This document shows positions 55,636-63,851 of a stretch of 64,000 bases of DNA, piece after piece. This DNA is from SG8-30 sp963695155 (GTDB lineage: Bacteria > Pseudomonadota > Gammaproteobacteria > Steroidobacterales > Steroidobacteraceae). The notes under the pieces were generated by a model, which was not told the DNA's origin, did no database searches, and saw nothing but the letters and a program-made list of their open reading frames with translations. Position numbers and translations under genes: made by a program. Positions within the stretch are counted from its first letter, which is position 1; each line of letters begins with the position of its first letter. The stretch lies in NCBI GenBank assembly GCA_963695155.1, contig CAVOGD010000003.1, positions 372,001-436,000 on the forward strand, in the 5' to 3' direction.

Positions 55636-55681
55636 GCGCGCAGAGTGCGCGCACGGGTGGCTCAGGGCGTGACCCCGCCGG

Positions 55682-56110
55682 CTACCAGTTCTTCGGGCCC
55701 TTCTTGACCGTGACGGCACCGGTCCCCGTGGCCATCGCGTGGCAATGCAGGCAATACCCGCCGTACTTCGCGATGAAGTCACTCGAACTGCCGGACGCGT
55801 AGTGCATGCTGTGCGCGATCATGGACAGGGACTGCAGCCCCGATGTCTCGGTGTGGCAGCTCTTGCAGTCTTCCGGCACGACCGCGATCTTGTCGCCCAT
55901 GTCGCGGTGCTGCAGCGCCGCCAGCCGCACCTTCAGGCTGCTAGCGCCCTTGTGGCAGGACACGCAGCCGTTCGGCATCGTGTCCGGGCCGCTGATCCCA
56001 GGCAGGCTGCGCACGTCGGGGTCGGCCGCCGACGCCGGCCCGGCCGGCACGACTCCAGCCACCAACAGGCACGCCACGATCGCCGTCATTCGCCCCGGCA
56101 TTGCGGCCAT
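55682..56110 (-). CDS. Small periplasmic triheme c-type cytochrome
   Basis: 142 residues: a signal peptide (TAIVACLLVAGVVPAGPASA) and three CxxCH heme sites, CVSCH near residue 49, CKSCH near 82 and CLHCH near 120. Additional histidines (HRDMG, IAHSMHY) are potential axial ligands. Small multiheme c-type cytochromes of this kind carry electrons between the inner membrane and terminal reductases. The ATG at 56110 has GGAGG at about 6-nt spacing. No reductase is adjacent. Confidence 0.85.
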   Translation of the reverse strand: MAAMPGRMTAIVACLLVAGVVPAGPASAADPDVRSLPGISGPDTMPNGCVSCHKGASSLKVRLAALQHRDMGDKIAVVPEDCKSCHTETSGLQSLSMIAHSMHYASGSSSDFIAKYGGYCLHCHAMATGTGAVTVKKGPKNW

Positions 56111-56339
56111 GGCACCCTCCTACTCCCGTCCGGCCATGCACGCCCGCGGGTTGCGGCGGCGCCGCCGTCCGGCGGCCCATTGATAGCAGAGTTATTGGCC
56201 GGCTCCATCGCGGAAAGGCCCGATACTCCGCGTGCGGCGTGCTGCGATGCACCACGAATACGGGTTTACACGTATACGCGACTCCCCTATCGTGTCGGTA
56301 CGGGCCGCCGGTCCGTTCAATTCACCAAGGGGGAATTCA

Positions 56340-56792
56340 ATGCGAACAGCCATCGCCACGCTCGTGGCCGCTTCGACCGTTGCCTTTTCGGCCTCGACGC
56401 CGGCCGCGGAGATCTTCAAGGACTACGTGCCGTCGAAGGAGGTCTACAACGTCACCTTCGTCAAGGTGACGCCCAGCAAGTTCGACGACTACCTCGGCGG
56501 CCTGAGGCAGACGTGGTGGAGCAGCTGCGAGATCGGCAAGAAGATGGGCACGGTTTCCGACTGCGCGATCTACGCCAGCGAGACCGCGACCAACCGCGAC
56601 TTCAACCTGATTCTCGTGATCAAGACACCCTCCGCGGCGCTCAGCGACCCTGATGAGGCGCGCTACAACGCGTTCATGGCGGAGTGGCGCAAGCAACTGG
56701 CCGAGGACAAGCTCGACCAGATCGTCGAAGGCTACAGCGAGATGCGCAGCTTCTTCGGCGAACAGGACTTCCGCAAGATCACCTTCAAGTAA
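56340..56792 (+). CDS. Periplasmic protein of unknown function
   Basis: 150 residues. A signal peptide (MRTAIATLVAASTVAFSAST) ends at PAA-E. The mature part is alpha/beta (VYNVTFVKVTPSKFDDYLGG, RDFNLILVIKTPSAALSDPD) and ends with MRSFFGEQDFRKITFK; this looks like a ferredoxin-like or dimeric alpha-beta barrel pattern, but I do not recognise the family. Cysteines at about 61 and 73 could form a disulfide. The ATG at 56340 has AGGGGG upstream. It stands alone between divergent and convergent neighbours. Confidence 0.75.
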   Translation: MRTAIATLVAASTVAFSASTPAAEIFKDYVPSKEVYNVTFVKVTPSKFDDYLGGLRQTWWSSCEIGKKMGTVSDCAIYASETATNRDFNLILVIKTPSAALSDPDEARYNAFMAEWRKQLAEDKLDQIVEGYSEMRSFFGEQDFRKITFK

Positions 56793-56843
56793 CCGCAGTG
56801 CGGCGGCCTGCGGGACGTCCTGTCCCGCAGGCCCGCGCCGGCC

Positions 56844-57971
56844 TCAGCGCCCGCTCGCCGTGACCAGGTAGACGGCGAACGTCCCCAGCCAGTGCCCTCC
56901 CTCATAGTGCTCGCCGGTCACGGCCGGCAGTGCCGCGGCCGCATGTTCATCGGCCGCCTTCAGGATCGAGGCGCGGCGCGCGTCGTCCGCCGGCAGGCCC
57001 GCCGCGATGCCCCGCAGCATCCACGCACGGCTCAGGTTCAGCCCGTCCAGGTGCGCCAGCTTCGGGTCGGCCCGGTCGCTCACGACCGCGGGCGCGAGCC
57101 ACGGCAGGTCGGGATCGCGCGGGATGCCCGGCAGGAACCCGGCCAGCCAGCTGGCGAACGCGGCCGCCGGCAGCACGCGCCGCATCAGGTCGCCCTCGGC
57201 GATGCACGGCGACAGGAAATCCTGGCCGGATGGCTCATAGCCCAGCGGGCAATCGCGGTCCACGAGGTGGAATTCCCTCGACTTCGCGTCCACCAGCGCA
57301 CGCATCGCCTCATTGCCCGCCAGCACGGCCCAATCGCGGATCAGGCCGAAGGCGAACGCCGTCTGCGAGTGCTCGCCGGCGCGGATCGGGTAGTTGAGCT
57401 TCGGCAGCCACTCGGCAATGCGCAGCGCCGCTTCCTGCTCCAGCGGCGCCAGCGCGGCCGCCCAGCGCCGCGCGTCCGGGTCGTCCCACTCGCGCAATTC
57501 GGCGCTCAGCTGCAGCAGCCAGGCGAGTCCGTAGGGCCGCTCGAATGAAATGCGCCCCGCACCCTTGAGGTAGGCCACTTCCCCCTCGATGTTCACGGCG
57601 GTCAGGCTGCGCTCGAGCGCCGCGCGCGCGGCGGCGGCCACCTCCGCGCCGGGGAACCGGTGCGCGATGCGCGCCAGCAGCCAGTGCCCGTGCACGGACG
57701 AGTGCCAGTCGTAGCAACCATAGAAGGCGGGCGTCAGTTCGCGCGGCGGGCGCACATCCGGGTCGCCGCTGAGGACGTGCGCGATCTTGTTCGGGTACTC
57801 CTGGTGCACGCAATCCAGTGCCAGCCGGGCGAACCGGGTCGCGGCGCCGGCATCCATGCCGGCCGCGGCGCCGTCACGGGGATCGGCGGCGGCCGGCCCC
57901 GCGAGCATCAACCCTGCAACGGCCAGCAGTGTCAGCGCGACCGGCAGGCGGCGGGTCGACTTAGGGTCCAT
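56844..57971 (-). CDS. DUF2891 domain-containing protein (exported)
   Basis: 375 residues. A signal peptide (PVALTLLAVAGLMLAGPAAA) is followed by the DUF2891 domain: VHQEYPNKIAHVLSGD near residue 56, PAFYGCYDWHSSVHGHWLL near 80, GEHSQTAFAFGLIRDW near 200, CPLGYEPSGQDFLSPCIAEG near 245, and GEHYEGGHWLGTFAVYLV at the end. These Trp/His-rich motifs suggest an alpha/alpha-toroid glycan-active fold, but the biochemical function is not established. Follows the DUF819 permease by 96 bp on the same strand. Confidence 0.9.
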   Translation of the reverse strand: MDPKSTRRLPVALTLLAVAGLMLAGPAAADPRDGAAAGMDAGAATRFARLALDCVHQEYPNKIAHVLSGDPDVRPPRELTPAFYGCYDWHSSVHGHWLLARIAHRFPGAEVAAAARAALERSLTAVNIEGEVAYLKGAGRISFERPYGLAWLLQLSAELREWDDPDARRWAAALAPLEQEAALRIAEWLPKLNYPIRAGEHSQTAFAFGLIRDWAVLAGNEAMRALVDAKSREFHLVDRDCPLGYEPSGQDFLSPCIAEGDLMRRVLPAAAFASWLAGFLPGIPRDPDLPWLAPAVVSDRADPKLAHLDGLNLSRAWMLRGIAAGLPADDARRASILKAADEHAAAALPAVTGEHYEGGHWLGTFAVYLVTASGR

Positions 57972-58067
57972 GGGGTGCGGACTCCTTGGTACTGGTTCGG
58001 CGGCCTGGTTCCGTGCCGCCCGATGCTGCCACCTCGAATGGCGGCGTACAAGACGGCGCCGTGACCG

Positions 58068-59258
58068 TCAGGCCCCGGCCACGTACTTGAGCAGCGCCAT
58101 GCAGGCGAGGCCGGCATAGGTGCCGAGCACGTAGCCCGCCACGGCCAGCAACACGCCCACCGGCGCCAGGCTGGGATGAAAGGCGGACGCCACCACCGGC
58201 GCGCTGGCCGCACCGCCGATGTTGGCCTGCGAGCCGACGGCGACGAAGAACACCGGCGCGCGGATCAGCTTGGCGACCAGCAGCAGCACTGCGACGTGGA
58301 ACAGCATCCACACGGCGCCGACCGCGACCAGCACCGGCGCCTCCCGCATCTGCGTGAAGTCCGCATGGGCGCCGATGCTCGCCACCAGCACGTAAAGCAT
58401 CAGGGAACCGATCTTCGACGCCCCGGCGCCCTCGAGCTTGCGGGCCGGCGAGAACGACAGGCCGACCGCCAGCAGCGTGACGACGATGAACTTCCACACC
58501 GTGGCGGAAAAGAACGGCACGATCGCGCCCAGTTGCCGGCCCGCCAGGGTCGCCAGCCACATGCCGAGGAAGCCGATCGCCACGATCAGGATCAGGTCGT
58601 CGAGCGCGGGCGGCCTCGTGTTCCTCGCCTCGAACTCCGTCACGCGCCGCTTGAGGTCGTCGATCGCCGTCGTGTCGGCGCCGGTCCAGCGGTCGATCTT
58701 CGCGGCACGCCCGGCGGCGAACAGCAGCACGCCCATCCACACGTTGGCGACCGCGACGTCCACGATCACCATCATTCCGAACATCGTGTCGGAGGTCCCG
58801 GCCATCTGCGCCAGCGCGACCATGTTGGCGCCGCCGCCTATCCAGCTGCCGCTCAGCGCCGTCATGCCCTGCCAGGCGTCCGGCGGCGCCACGTTCTGGA
58901 ACAGGAACAACGCGATCGGCGCGCCGATCACCACGCCCGCCGTGCCGGCCAGCAGCATGATCAGCGCCTTGGGGCCGAGCTTGACGATGCCCGGAACGTC
59001 GAGCGCGAGGATCAGCAGCACCAGGCTGGCGGGCAGCAGGTAGTCCTTGATCCAGTCGTACAGCGGCGAGGAGTCCGGCAGGATGCCCAGCGTGGTCAGC
59101 GTGGTGGGCACGAAGTAGCAGAACACCAGCCGCGGCAGCACGGAGAACAACCGCCTGCCGGCGCCGGTCTCGCCGAACCAGAAGATGGCGGCGAGCACGG
59201 TCAGCAGTACGGCAAGGATGCCGACCGGATCGGTGACGAACGGCGAGTTGTGCGGCAC
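58068..59258 (-). CDS. DUF819-family membrane protein (YjcL-like)
   Basis: About 396 residues with roughly ten transmembrane helices: LAVLLTVLAAIFWFGETGAG, LVFCYFVPTTLTTLGILPDS, SGSWIGGGANMVALAQMAGT (a conserved signature of the family), and VGSQANIGGAASAPVVASAF. The charged cytoplasmic stretch near 215-250 holds RWTGADTTAIDDLKRRVTEF. I place the start at a GTG (59258) with GGGGG upstream; the frame is open to 59402 but that part is Ala/Arg-rich without homology. Substrate unknown; proteins of this type resemble gluconate or keto-acid permeases. Confidence 0.85.
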   Translation of the reverse strand: MPHNSPFVTDPVGILAVLLTVLAAIFWFGETGAGRRLFSVLPRLVFCYFVPTTLTTLGILPDSSPLYDWIKDYLLPASLVLLILALDVPGIVKLGPKALIMLLAGTAGVVIGAPIALFLFQNVAPPDAWQGMTALSGSWIGGGANMVALAQMAGTSDTMFGMMVIVDVAVANVWMGVLLFAAGRAAKIDRWTGADTTAIDDLKRRVTEFEARNTRPPALDDLILIVAIGFLGMWLATLAGRQLGAIVPFFSATVWKFIVVTLLAVGLSFSPARKLEGAGASKIGSLMLYVLVASIGAHADFTQMREAPVLVAVGAVWMLFHVAVLLLVAKLIRAPVFFVAVGSQANIGGAASAPVVASAFHPSLAPVGVLLAVAGYVLGTYAGLACMALLKYVAGA

Positions 59259-59428
59259 GGTGGTTGCCCCCGGTGGATGGCGCTGGTCGTCCCATGTACA
59301 CGATGCCGGCACCCGCGTCCACGCAGGCCCGCGTGCTGCGGCGCTGCCGTTGACCGCGGACACGCAGCCGTACGGGCCGTCCTGGTCTAGAATTGTCGCC
59401 ATTCATGGCACGGGAAAGGAGACGCCGC

Positions 59429-61501
59429 ATGATCGGTCAGGTAACGCGCGCGACGGCCCGGGGGCTGCTGGCCGCCCTGCTGCTGGTGACCGCACTGGCC
59501 AGCCGTGCCGGCGAGCCGGGCCCGTTCACCGAATTGCCCTACACGCCGGGCCTCGACCCCGCGGCGATGGACCCCGGCGTGGATCCCTGCGACGACTTCT
59601 TCGCCTACAGCTGTGGCGGCTGGCTGAGGAACAACCCGATCCCGGACGACCAGTCGTCGTGGAACGTCTACCGCAAGCTGGCCGACGACAACCTGCGCTA
59701 CCTGTGGGGACTCCTGGAGGCCGCCGCCGACGCCACTGCCGACCGCGACGCGGCGCAGCAGAAGACCGGAGACTATTTCGCCGCGTGCATGGACACGGCA
59801 CGGCTCGAGCAGCTGGGCGCGGAGCCGCTGGCGGACGACCTGCAGGCCATTGCGTCATTGCGGTCGCGCAACCAGCTCGCGCCCCTGGTGGCCCGCCTGC
59901 ATGCCACCGGCGGCAATGGCAACGTGCTGTTCTCCTACACCTCGCTGCAGGATTTCGACGATTCGGAGCGGGTGATCGGCACGCTGTTCTCGGGCGGGCT
60001 CGGCCTGCCCGACCGGGACTACTATCTCAGCGATACCGCCAAGATGCGGGACACCCGCCAACACTACCAGGCGCACATCGCGCGCATGCTGCAGCTGCTG
60101 GGCGAATCGCGCGGGCGGGCGCGCGCCGAGGCGCGCCGCATCCTGGCGATCGAGACCCGGCTCGCCGAGGCCACGCTGACCCGCGTGGAACAGCGCGACG
60201 CGACCAACCTCAACCATCCGATGAGCACGAAGGAACTGGCCGGCCGGGCGCCGGGCTTCGACTGGGCGGGCTATTTCAGCCGGCGGCCCACGGCCGACAC
60301 CACGCGCATCAACGTCACCGAGCCCGCCTTCATGGCGGCCGTGGCGGGCGTGGCGGGCGGGTCGTCGCTGGCGGACCTCAGGTCCTACCTGCGCTGGAGC
60401 CACCTGCGCGGCCACGCGGCGCTGCTGTCCAGGCAGTTCGTGGACGAGGACTTCGACTTCAACCGCAGGTACCTGTTCGGCGTCAAGCAACAGCGGCCGC
60501 GCTGGAAGACCTGCGTGGCCAACGTGGACGAGGACCTCGGCGAGGCGCTGGGCCAGGTGTTCGTCGAACGCACCTTCTCGGAGCAGACGCGTGCACAGGC
60601 CCTCGGCATGGTCGAGGCCATCCAGCGGGTCATGGGGGAGCGGCTGGCGCAGCTGCCGTGGATGAGCCCGGCCACGCGTGAGGAAGCGTCGACCAAGCTG
60701 GGCGCCATGCGCAACAAGATCGGCCACCCGGAACGCTGGCGCGACTACGGTCCCGTCGAGGTGCGCCGTGACGACTATTACGGCAACCGCCAGCGAGCCG
60801 CCGCGTTCGAGGAAGCGCGGCAGCTCGCCAAGGTCGGCCGCCCGGTCGACAAGGACGAGTGGTTCATGACGCCGCAGACCGTCAACGCCTACTACGACCC
60901 GCAACTCAACGACATGAACTTCACGGCCGCCGTGCTGCAGCCGCCGCTGTTCGACCCGCGCATCGATCCCGCGCCGGGCTGGGGCAACACCGGCTCCACA
61001 ATCGGCCACGAGCTGATCCACGGCTTCGACGACAGCGGCCGGGACTTCGACGCCAGGGGCAACCTGCGGGACTGGTGGACCGAGGACGACGGCCGGCAAT
61101 TCGACGCGCGCGCCGAGTGCCTGGTCAGGCAATACGGCGAGTACGTCATCGTGGACGACATCAGGCTCAACAGCCGCCTGACCCTGGGCGAGGACATCGC
61201 CGACCTGGGCGGCACGATGCTGGCGTACCTCGGCTGGAAGGCTGCGGCCGCCGGCCAGCCGGCCGGGCCGCGCGACGGCCTGACGCCCGAGCAGCGGTTC
61301 TTCGTGGGCTTTGCCCAGTGGGCGTGCGGGCACATGACCGACGAGGAAGCGCGGGTACGGGCGCTGACCGGCGTGCACTCGCCGCTGCGCTACCGCGTCA
61401 ACGGCGTCGTCGTGAACCTCCCGGAATTTACCGAGGCATTCCACTGCAAGGCCGGCCAGGCCATGGTGCGGGAGACGGCAGATGTGTGCCGGATCTGGTA
61501 G
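59429..61501 (+). CDS. M13-family metallopeptidase (neprilysin/PepO-like)
   Basis: 690 residues. A signal peptide (GLLAALLLVTALASRAG) is followed by the M13 N-terminal domain (DPCDDFFAYSCGGWLRNNPI) and a catalytic domain with zinc site HELIHGFDDSGRDFD near residue 530 (HExxH), the downstream LGEDIADLGG (the family usually has ENxxD; here Asp replaces Asn), and FFVGFAQWACGHMTDEEARV with a final CRIW. Exported zinc endopeptidase acting on short peptides. The ATG at 59429 has AAAGGAG at 7-nt spacing. Confidence 0.95.
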   Translation: MIGQVTRATARGLLAALLLVTALASRAGEPGPFTELPYTPGLDPAAMDPGVDPCDDFFAYSCGGWLRNNPIPDDQSSWNVYRKLADDNLRYLWGLLEAAADATADRDAAQQKTGDYFAACMDTARLEQLGAEPLADDLQAIASLRSRNQLAPLVARLHATGGNGNVLFSYTSLQDFDDSERVIGTLFSGGLGLPDRDYYLSDTAKMRDTRQHYQAHIARMLQLLGESRGRARAEARRILAIETRLAEATLTRVEQRDATNLNHPMSTKELAGRAPGFDWAGYFSRRPTADTTRINVTEPAFMAAVAGVAGGSSLADLRSYLRWSHLRGHAALLSRQFVDEDFDFNRRYLFGVKQQRPRWKTCVANVDEDLGEALGQVFVERTFSEQTRAQALGMVEAIQRVMGERLAQLPWMSPATREEASTKLGAMRNKIGHPERWRDYGPVEVRRDDYYGNRQRAAAFEEARQLAKVGRPVDKDEWFMTPQTVNAYYDPQLNDMNFTAAVLQPPLFDPRIDPAPGWGNTGSTIGHELIHGFDDSGRDFDARGNLRDWWTEDDGRQFDARAECLVRQYGEYVIVDDIRLNSRLTLGEDIADLGGTMLAYLGWKAAAAGQPAGPRDGLTPEQRFFVGFAQWACGHMTDEEARVRALTGVHSPLRYRVNGVVVNLPEFTEAFHCKAGQAMVRETADVCRIW

Positions 61502-61585
61502 ACGATGCTAGGATGAATGCCCGATTGAGGCGGCAGGCGCCGCGCAGGAACAACAAGCAATGCCGCAAGGCGTAGGCAGGTGTGT

Positions 61586-62065
61586 ATGACGAGCGACTCG
61601 GTTTCGACCATTCTCCACAAGCACCCGTTCGTGTCCGGCTTCCAGCCGGCGCATGTGGAGAAGCTCTCTGCGATGGGCAACGTCGCCAGCTTCAAGCCCG
61701 ACGAGATCATCTTTCGCGAAGGCGAAGCCTGCGCCAAGTTCTACCTGATCGTTTCCGGCCCCGTGTCGCTGGAGCTGGCCCTGCCGCGCAACGTCATCCA
61801 GATCCAGCGGATCGGCGCCGGCGACGGGCTCGGCTGGTCGGCGGCCCTGGTGGGCCGCGGCAAGCACTTCCAGGCGCGGGCGCTCGACGAGGTGCAGGCG
61901 CTGTATTTCGAGGGGCCGGACGTGCTGGCCGCCTGCCGCGAAGACCCGGAATTCGGCTTCGTCTTCATGTTGCGGCTGCTGGAGGTCGTCGCGTCGCGGT
62001 TGCGCGCCACCCGCGTGCAGCTGGTCGACATGTACTCGCCGGTGGCCAAGCAGGCCGGTGCCTGA
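61586..62065 (+). CDS. Cyclic nucleotide-binding domain protein (no DNA-binding domain)
   Basis: 159 residues with the cNMP beta-roll (DEIIFREGEACAKFYLIVSG, RIGAGDGLGWSAALVGRG) and the C-helix RLRATRVQLVDMYS, but no winged helix. It resembles the protein at 34-504 in layout and C-terminal sequence. The ATG at 61586 is preceded by GGCAGG. The gene stands alone between the M13 peptidase and a terminator, so its partner is not visible. Confidence 0.85.
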   Translation: MTSDSVSTILHKHPFVSGFQPAHVEKLSAMGNVASFKPDEIIFREGEACAKFYLIVSGPVSLELALPRNVIQIQRIGAGDGLGWSAALVGRGKHFQARALDEVQALYFEGPDVLAACREDPEFGFVFMLRLLEVVASRLRATRVQLVDMYSPVAKQAGA

Positions 62066-62120
62066 GCGTCCGCCCGCCTCCCGGCAGCGGGCGTGGCCCG
62101 CTACCACCTGCCTGACTGAG

Positions 62121-62150
62121 AAGACCCCGGCGCGAGCCGGGGTCTTTGTT
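62121..62150 (+). terminator. Rho-independent terminator after the cNMP-binding gene
   Basis: AAGACCCCGGC (62121-62131) pairs with GCCGGGGTCTT (62136-62146) around a GCGA loop, followed by TGTT. Confidence 0.85.
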
Positions 62151-62193
62151 CGTACCGGCTGTACGGCCCGCGCGCCGGCGATTCCTTACCGCC

Positions 62194-62583
62194 TCAGAAC
62201 AGGATATGCCAGGCGATGCACAGCTCGGCGCCGAAGCCGACCGCGAAGGCCATGGTGCGCACCCAGGGAATCGCAAACGTGTAGGCCACGGCATGCACGA
62301 CGCGGGCCCAGAAGTAAGTGGCCGCGCACACCTGCGTCGCTTCGCCGGAGATACCGGCCGCGTCGGCCACCAGGATCAGCGCCGCGAAAACCACCAGGTT
62401 CTCCACGGCGTTGTAGTGGGCGGCCTTGAGGCGCTGCGCCCAGGCCGCCAACGGCTTCGGGTTCTCGGGGTAGCCGACCACAGCGACGAGGCCCCGCACG
62501 CCGATCGAGTTGAGGACGTAGGGGATGAACATCAGACCCGTCAGCAACGCGACGTAGGTCAGGTAGGTCAGTTCGATTGTCAT
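62194..62583 (-). CDS. MAPEG family membrane protein
   Basis: 129 residues with four transmembrane helices: YLTYVALLTGLMFIPYVLNS, AQRLKAAHYNAVENLVVFAA (the family HxNxxE signature region), YFWARVVHAVAYTFAIPWVR. Prokaryotic MAPEG proteins are related to microsomal glutathione transferases; function here unknown. Confidence 0.88.
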   Translation of the reverse strand: MTIELTYLTYVALLTGLMFIPYVLNSIGVRGLVAVVGYPENPKPLAAWAQRLKAAHYNAVENLVVFAALILVADAAGISGEATQVCAATYFWARVVHAVAYTFAIPWVRTMAFAVGFGAELCIAWHILF

Positions 62584-62692
62584 GCCAACTCCCTCCGGGC
62601 GACAGCCCGCGCTGTCATCTTACGGCACCGGCAAGGGGGGGCGGCAGAGCGGCGCCGGGCCCCGCAGCGACTGCGGAGCCCGGCCCGGGCGC

Positions 62693-63103
62693 CTAGCCGC
62701 GCTGGATTCCGCCCTGCGAGCTGGCGGCGCGCTCGGCCTCCTGGCGGCCGACCATGAAGTAGTAGATGAGGTAGGCAAGGCCCACGCCGCCGGGGATCAG
62801 GCCGATGTACCTGAGGTCGTCATCCAGCCACGGCAGCGCGAACATCAGGCCGATGCCGACGAACAGCCAGATCAGGCCGCGCAGCAAGGTGCGGTGCGGC
62901 GAGACTTCCTTGCTCTCCAGCAGCCCTTCCGGCAGCGGCGGCACCTCGATGCCCTTCTCGATCGCCGCCAGGCGCTCCCGGTGGTGCAACTCGATGAGCG
63001 TGCGGCGCTGCCGGTAGCTGGTGACCACCCCCAGCATCGCGAGGCCGATGCCCATCACGATCGCCACGATCGGGATGAAGACGCCAATCATTGACTCGGT
63101 CAT
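62693..63103 (-). CDS. DUF6249-type small membrane protein
   Basis: 136 residues with two or three transmembrane helices (MIGVFIPIVAIVMGIGLAML near the start, RGLIWLFVGIGLMFALPWL in the middle, YIGLIPGGVGLAYLIYYFMV near the end) and a conserved cytoplasmic stretch HHRERLAAIEKGIEVPPLPE. This fits the DUF6249 pattern. The ATG at 63103 has AGTGGAG upstream. It is divergent from the ECF sigma operon and shares its promoter type. Confidence 0.82.
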   Translation of the reverse strand: MTESMIGVFIPIVAIVMGIGLAMLGVVTSYRQRRTLIELHHRERLAAIEKGIEVPPLPEGLLESKEVSPHRTLLRGLIWLFVGIGLMFALPWLDDDLRYIGLIPGGVGLAYLIYYFMVGRQEAERAASSQGGIQRG

Positions 63104-63149
63104 TGCTCCACTCCTGTCATGAAGCGCCCGGCGGGCGCCCTTGTTGTTT

Positions 63150-63177
63150 ATATGCGCCGGCCGGTCCCCCGGTTGCA
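63150..63177 (-). promoter_or_regulatory. ECF-type promoter for the DUF6249 gene
   Basis: On the minus strand TGCAACC (63177-63171), a 14-bp spacer and CGCATAT (63156-63150), followed by AAA. Sequence and spacing match the promoter of the divergent ECF operon at 63217-63244. Confidence 0.75.
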
Positions 63178-63216
63178 CCCGGATGCGACGATTCTGGACG
63201 AATCGGTCCCAGGTCG

Positions 63217-63244
63217 TGCAACCTGTTGCCGGTCTGGCGCATAT
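63217..63244 (+). promoter_or_regulatory. ECF-type autoregulated promoter of the sigma factor operon
   Basis: TGCAACC (63217-63223), a 14-bp spacer and CGCATAT (63238-63244). Identical elements and spacing occur on the opposite strand for DUF6249. The implied RNA start is near 63250, very close to ATG 63255, which may favour a downstream start. Confidence 0.75.
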
Positions 63245-63254
63245 CAACGGTGCC

Positions 63255-63851
63255 ATGCATGCCGCAGCCGCACTACCCGCAACGACCGGGCCGGTCCCCG
63301 CCGTGACCGAGGGAGAGGTGCTTGCCTTGCTTGAGCAGGGGCGGCACCGCGACGCCTTCGAGGGCCTGTTGCCGCTGTTCCGCGACCGCGTGTTCCGCCT
63401 GGCCTGCGCCATGCTGCGGGACCGCGCCGGGGCCGAAGACGTCGCGCAGGACGCGTTCATCAACATCTGGCGCGGCTTGCCGCGCTTCGACGGCCGCGCG
63501 GCGCTCGGCACCTGGATCTACGCCATCACCCGCAACACCGCCCTCATGGAATTGCGGCGCAGGCGCCGCATGGTGTCGCTGGACGACAGCGAGGGAAGTG
63601 AGGGCGCCAGGATTTCCGAGGCACTGGTGGGCGACGACGGCCAACCGCCGGAAGCGCACGGCATCGAGAACCTGCTCGCCGCGTTGCCCGACAGCGAGCG
63701 GCGCGTCGTCACCCTGTTCTACCTGGAAGACCGGTCCTGCAACGCCGTCGCCGAGGCGCTCGGCATGCCCGTCGGCACGGTCAAGAACCACCTGTTCCGC
63801 GCCAGGAAGCGGCTGTCGGCCATGGTTGAGCCGGCCGGAGTATCCCCATGA
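63255..63851 (+). CDS. ECF-family RNA polymerase sigma factor
   Basis: Up to 198 residues. Region 2 is FRLACAMLRDRAGAEDVAQD and AFINIWRGLPRFDGRAALGT with WIYAITRNTALMELRRRRR. Region 4 is VTLFYLEDRSCNAVAEALGM and PVGTVKNHLFRARKRLSAMV. The start is unclear: ATG 63255, GTG 63303, or TTG 63327, which has AGGGAGAGG at 8-nt spacing and would leave a 174-residue protein beginning in the usual ECF place. It lacks regions 1 and 3. The stop overlaps the start of the zinc-finger gene (ATGA), the typical arrangement of an ECF sigma with its anti-sigma factor. Confidence 0.93.
   Translation: MHAAAALPATTGPVPAVTEGEVLALLEQGRHRDAFEGLLPLFRDRVFRLACAMLRDRAGAEDVAQDAFINIWRGLPRFDGRAALGTWIYAITRNTALMELRRRRRMVSLDDSEGSEGARISEALVGDDGQPPEAHGIENLLAALPDSERRVVTLFYLEDRSCNAVAEALGMPVGTVKNHLFRARKRLSAMVEPAGVSP

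Noticed and set aside
55103..55654. Minus-strand open frame across the rimP leader
   Set aside because: Contains the terminator hairpins and lacks any motif; the zinc-ribbon protein in another frame explains the right part better.
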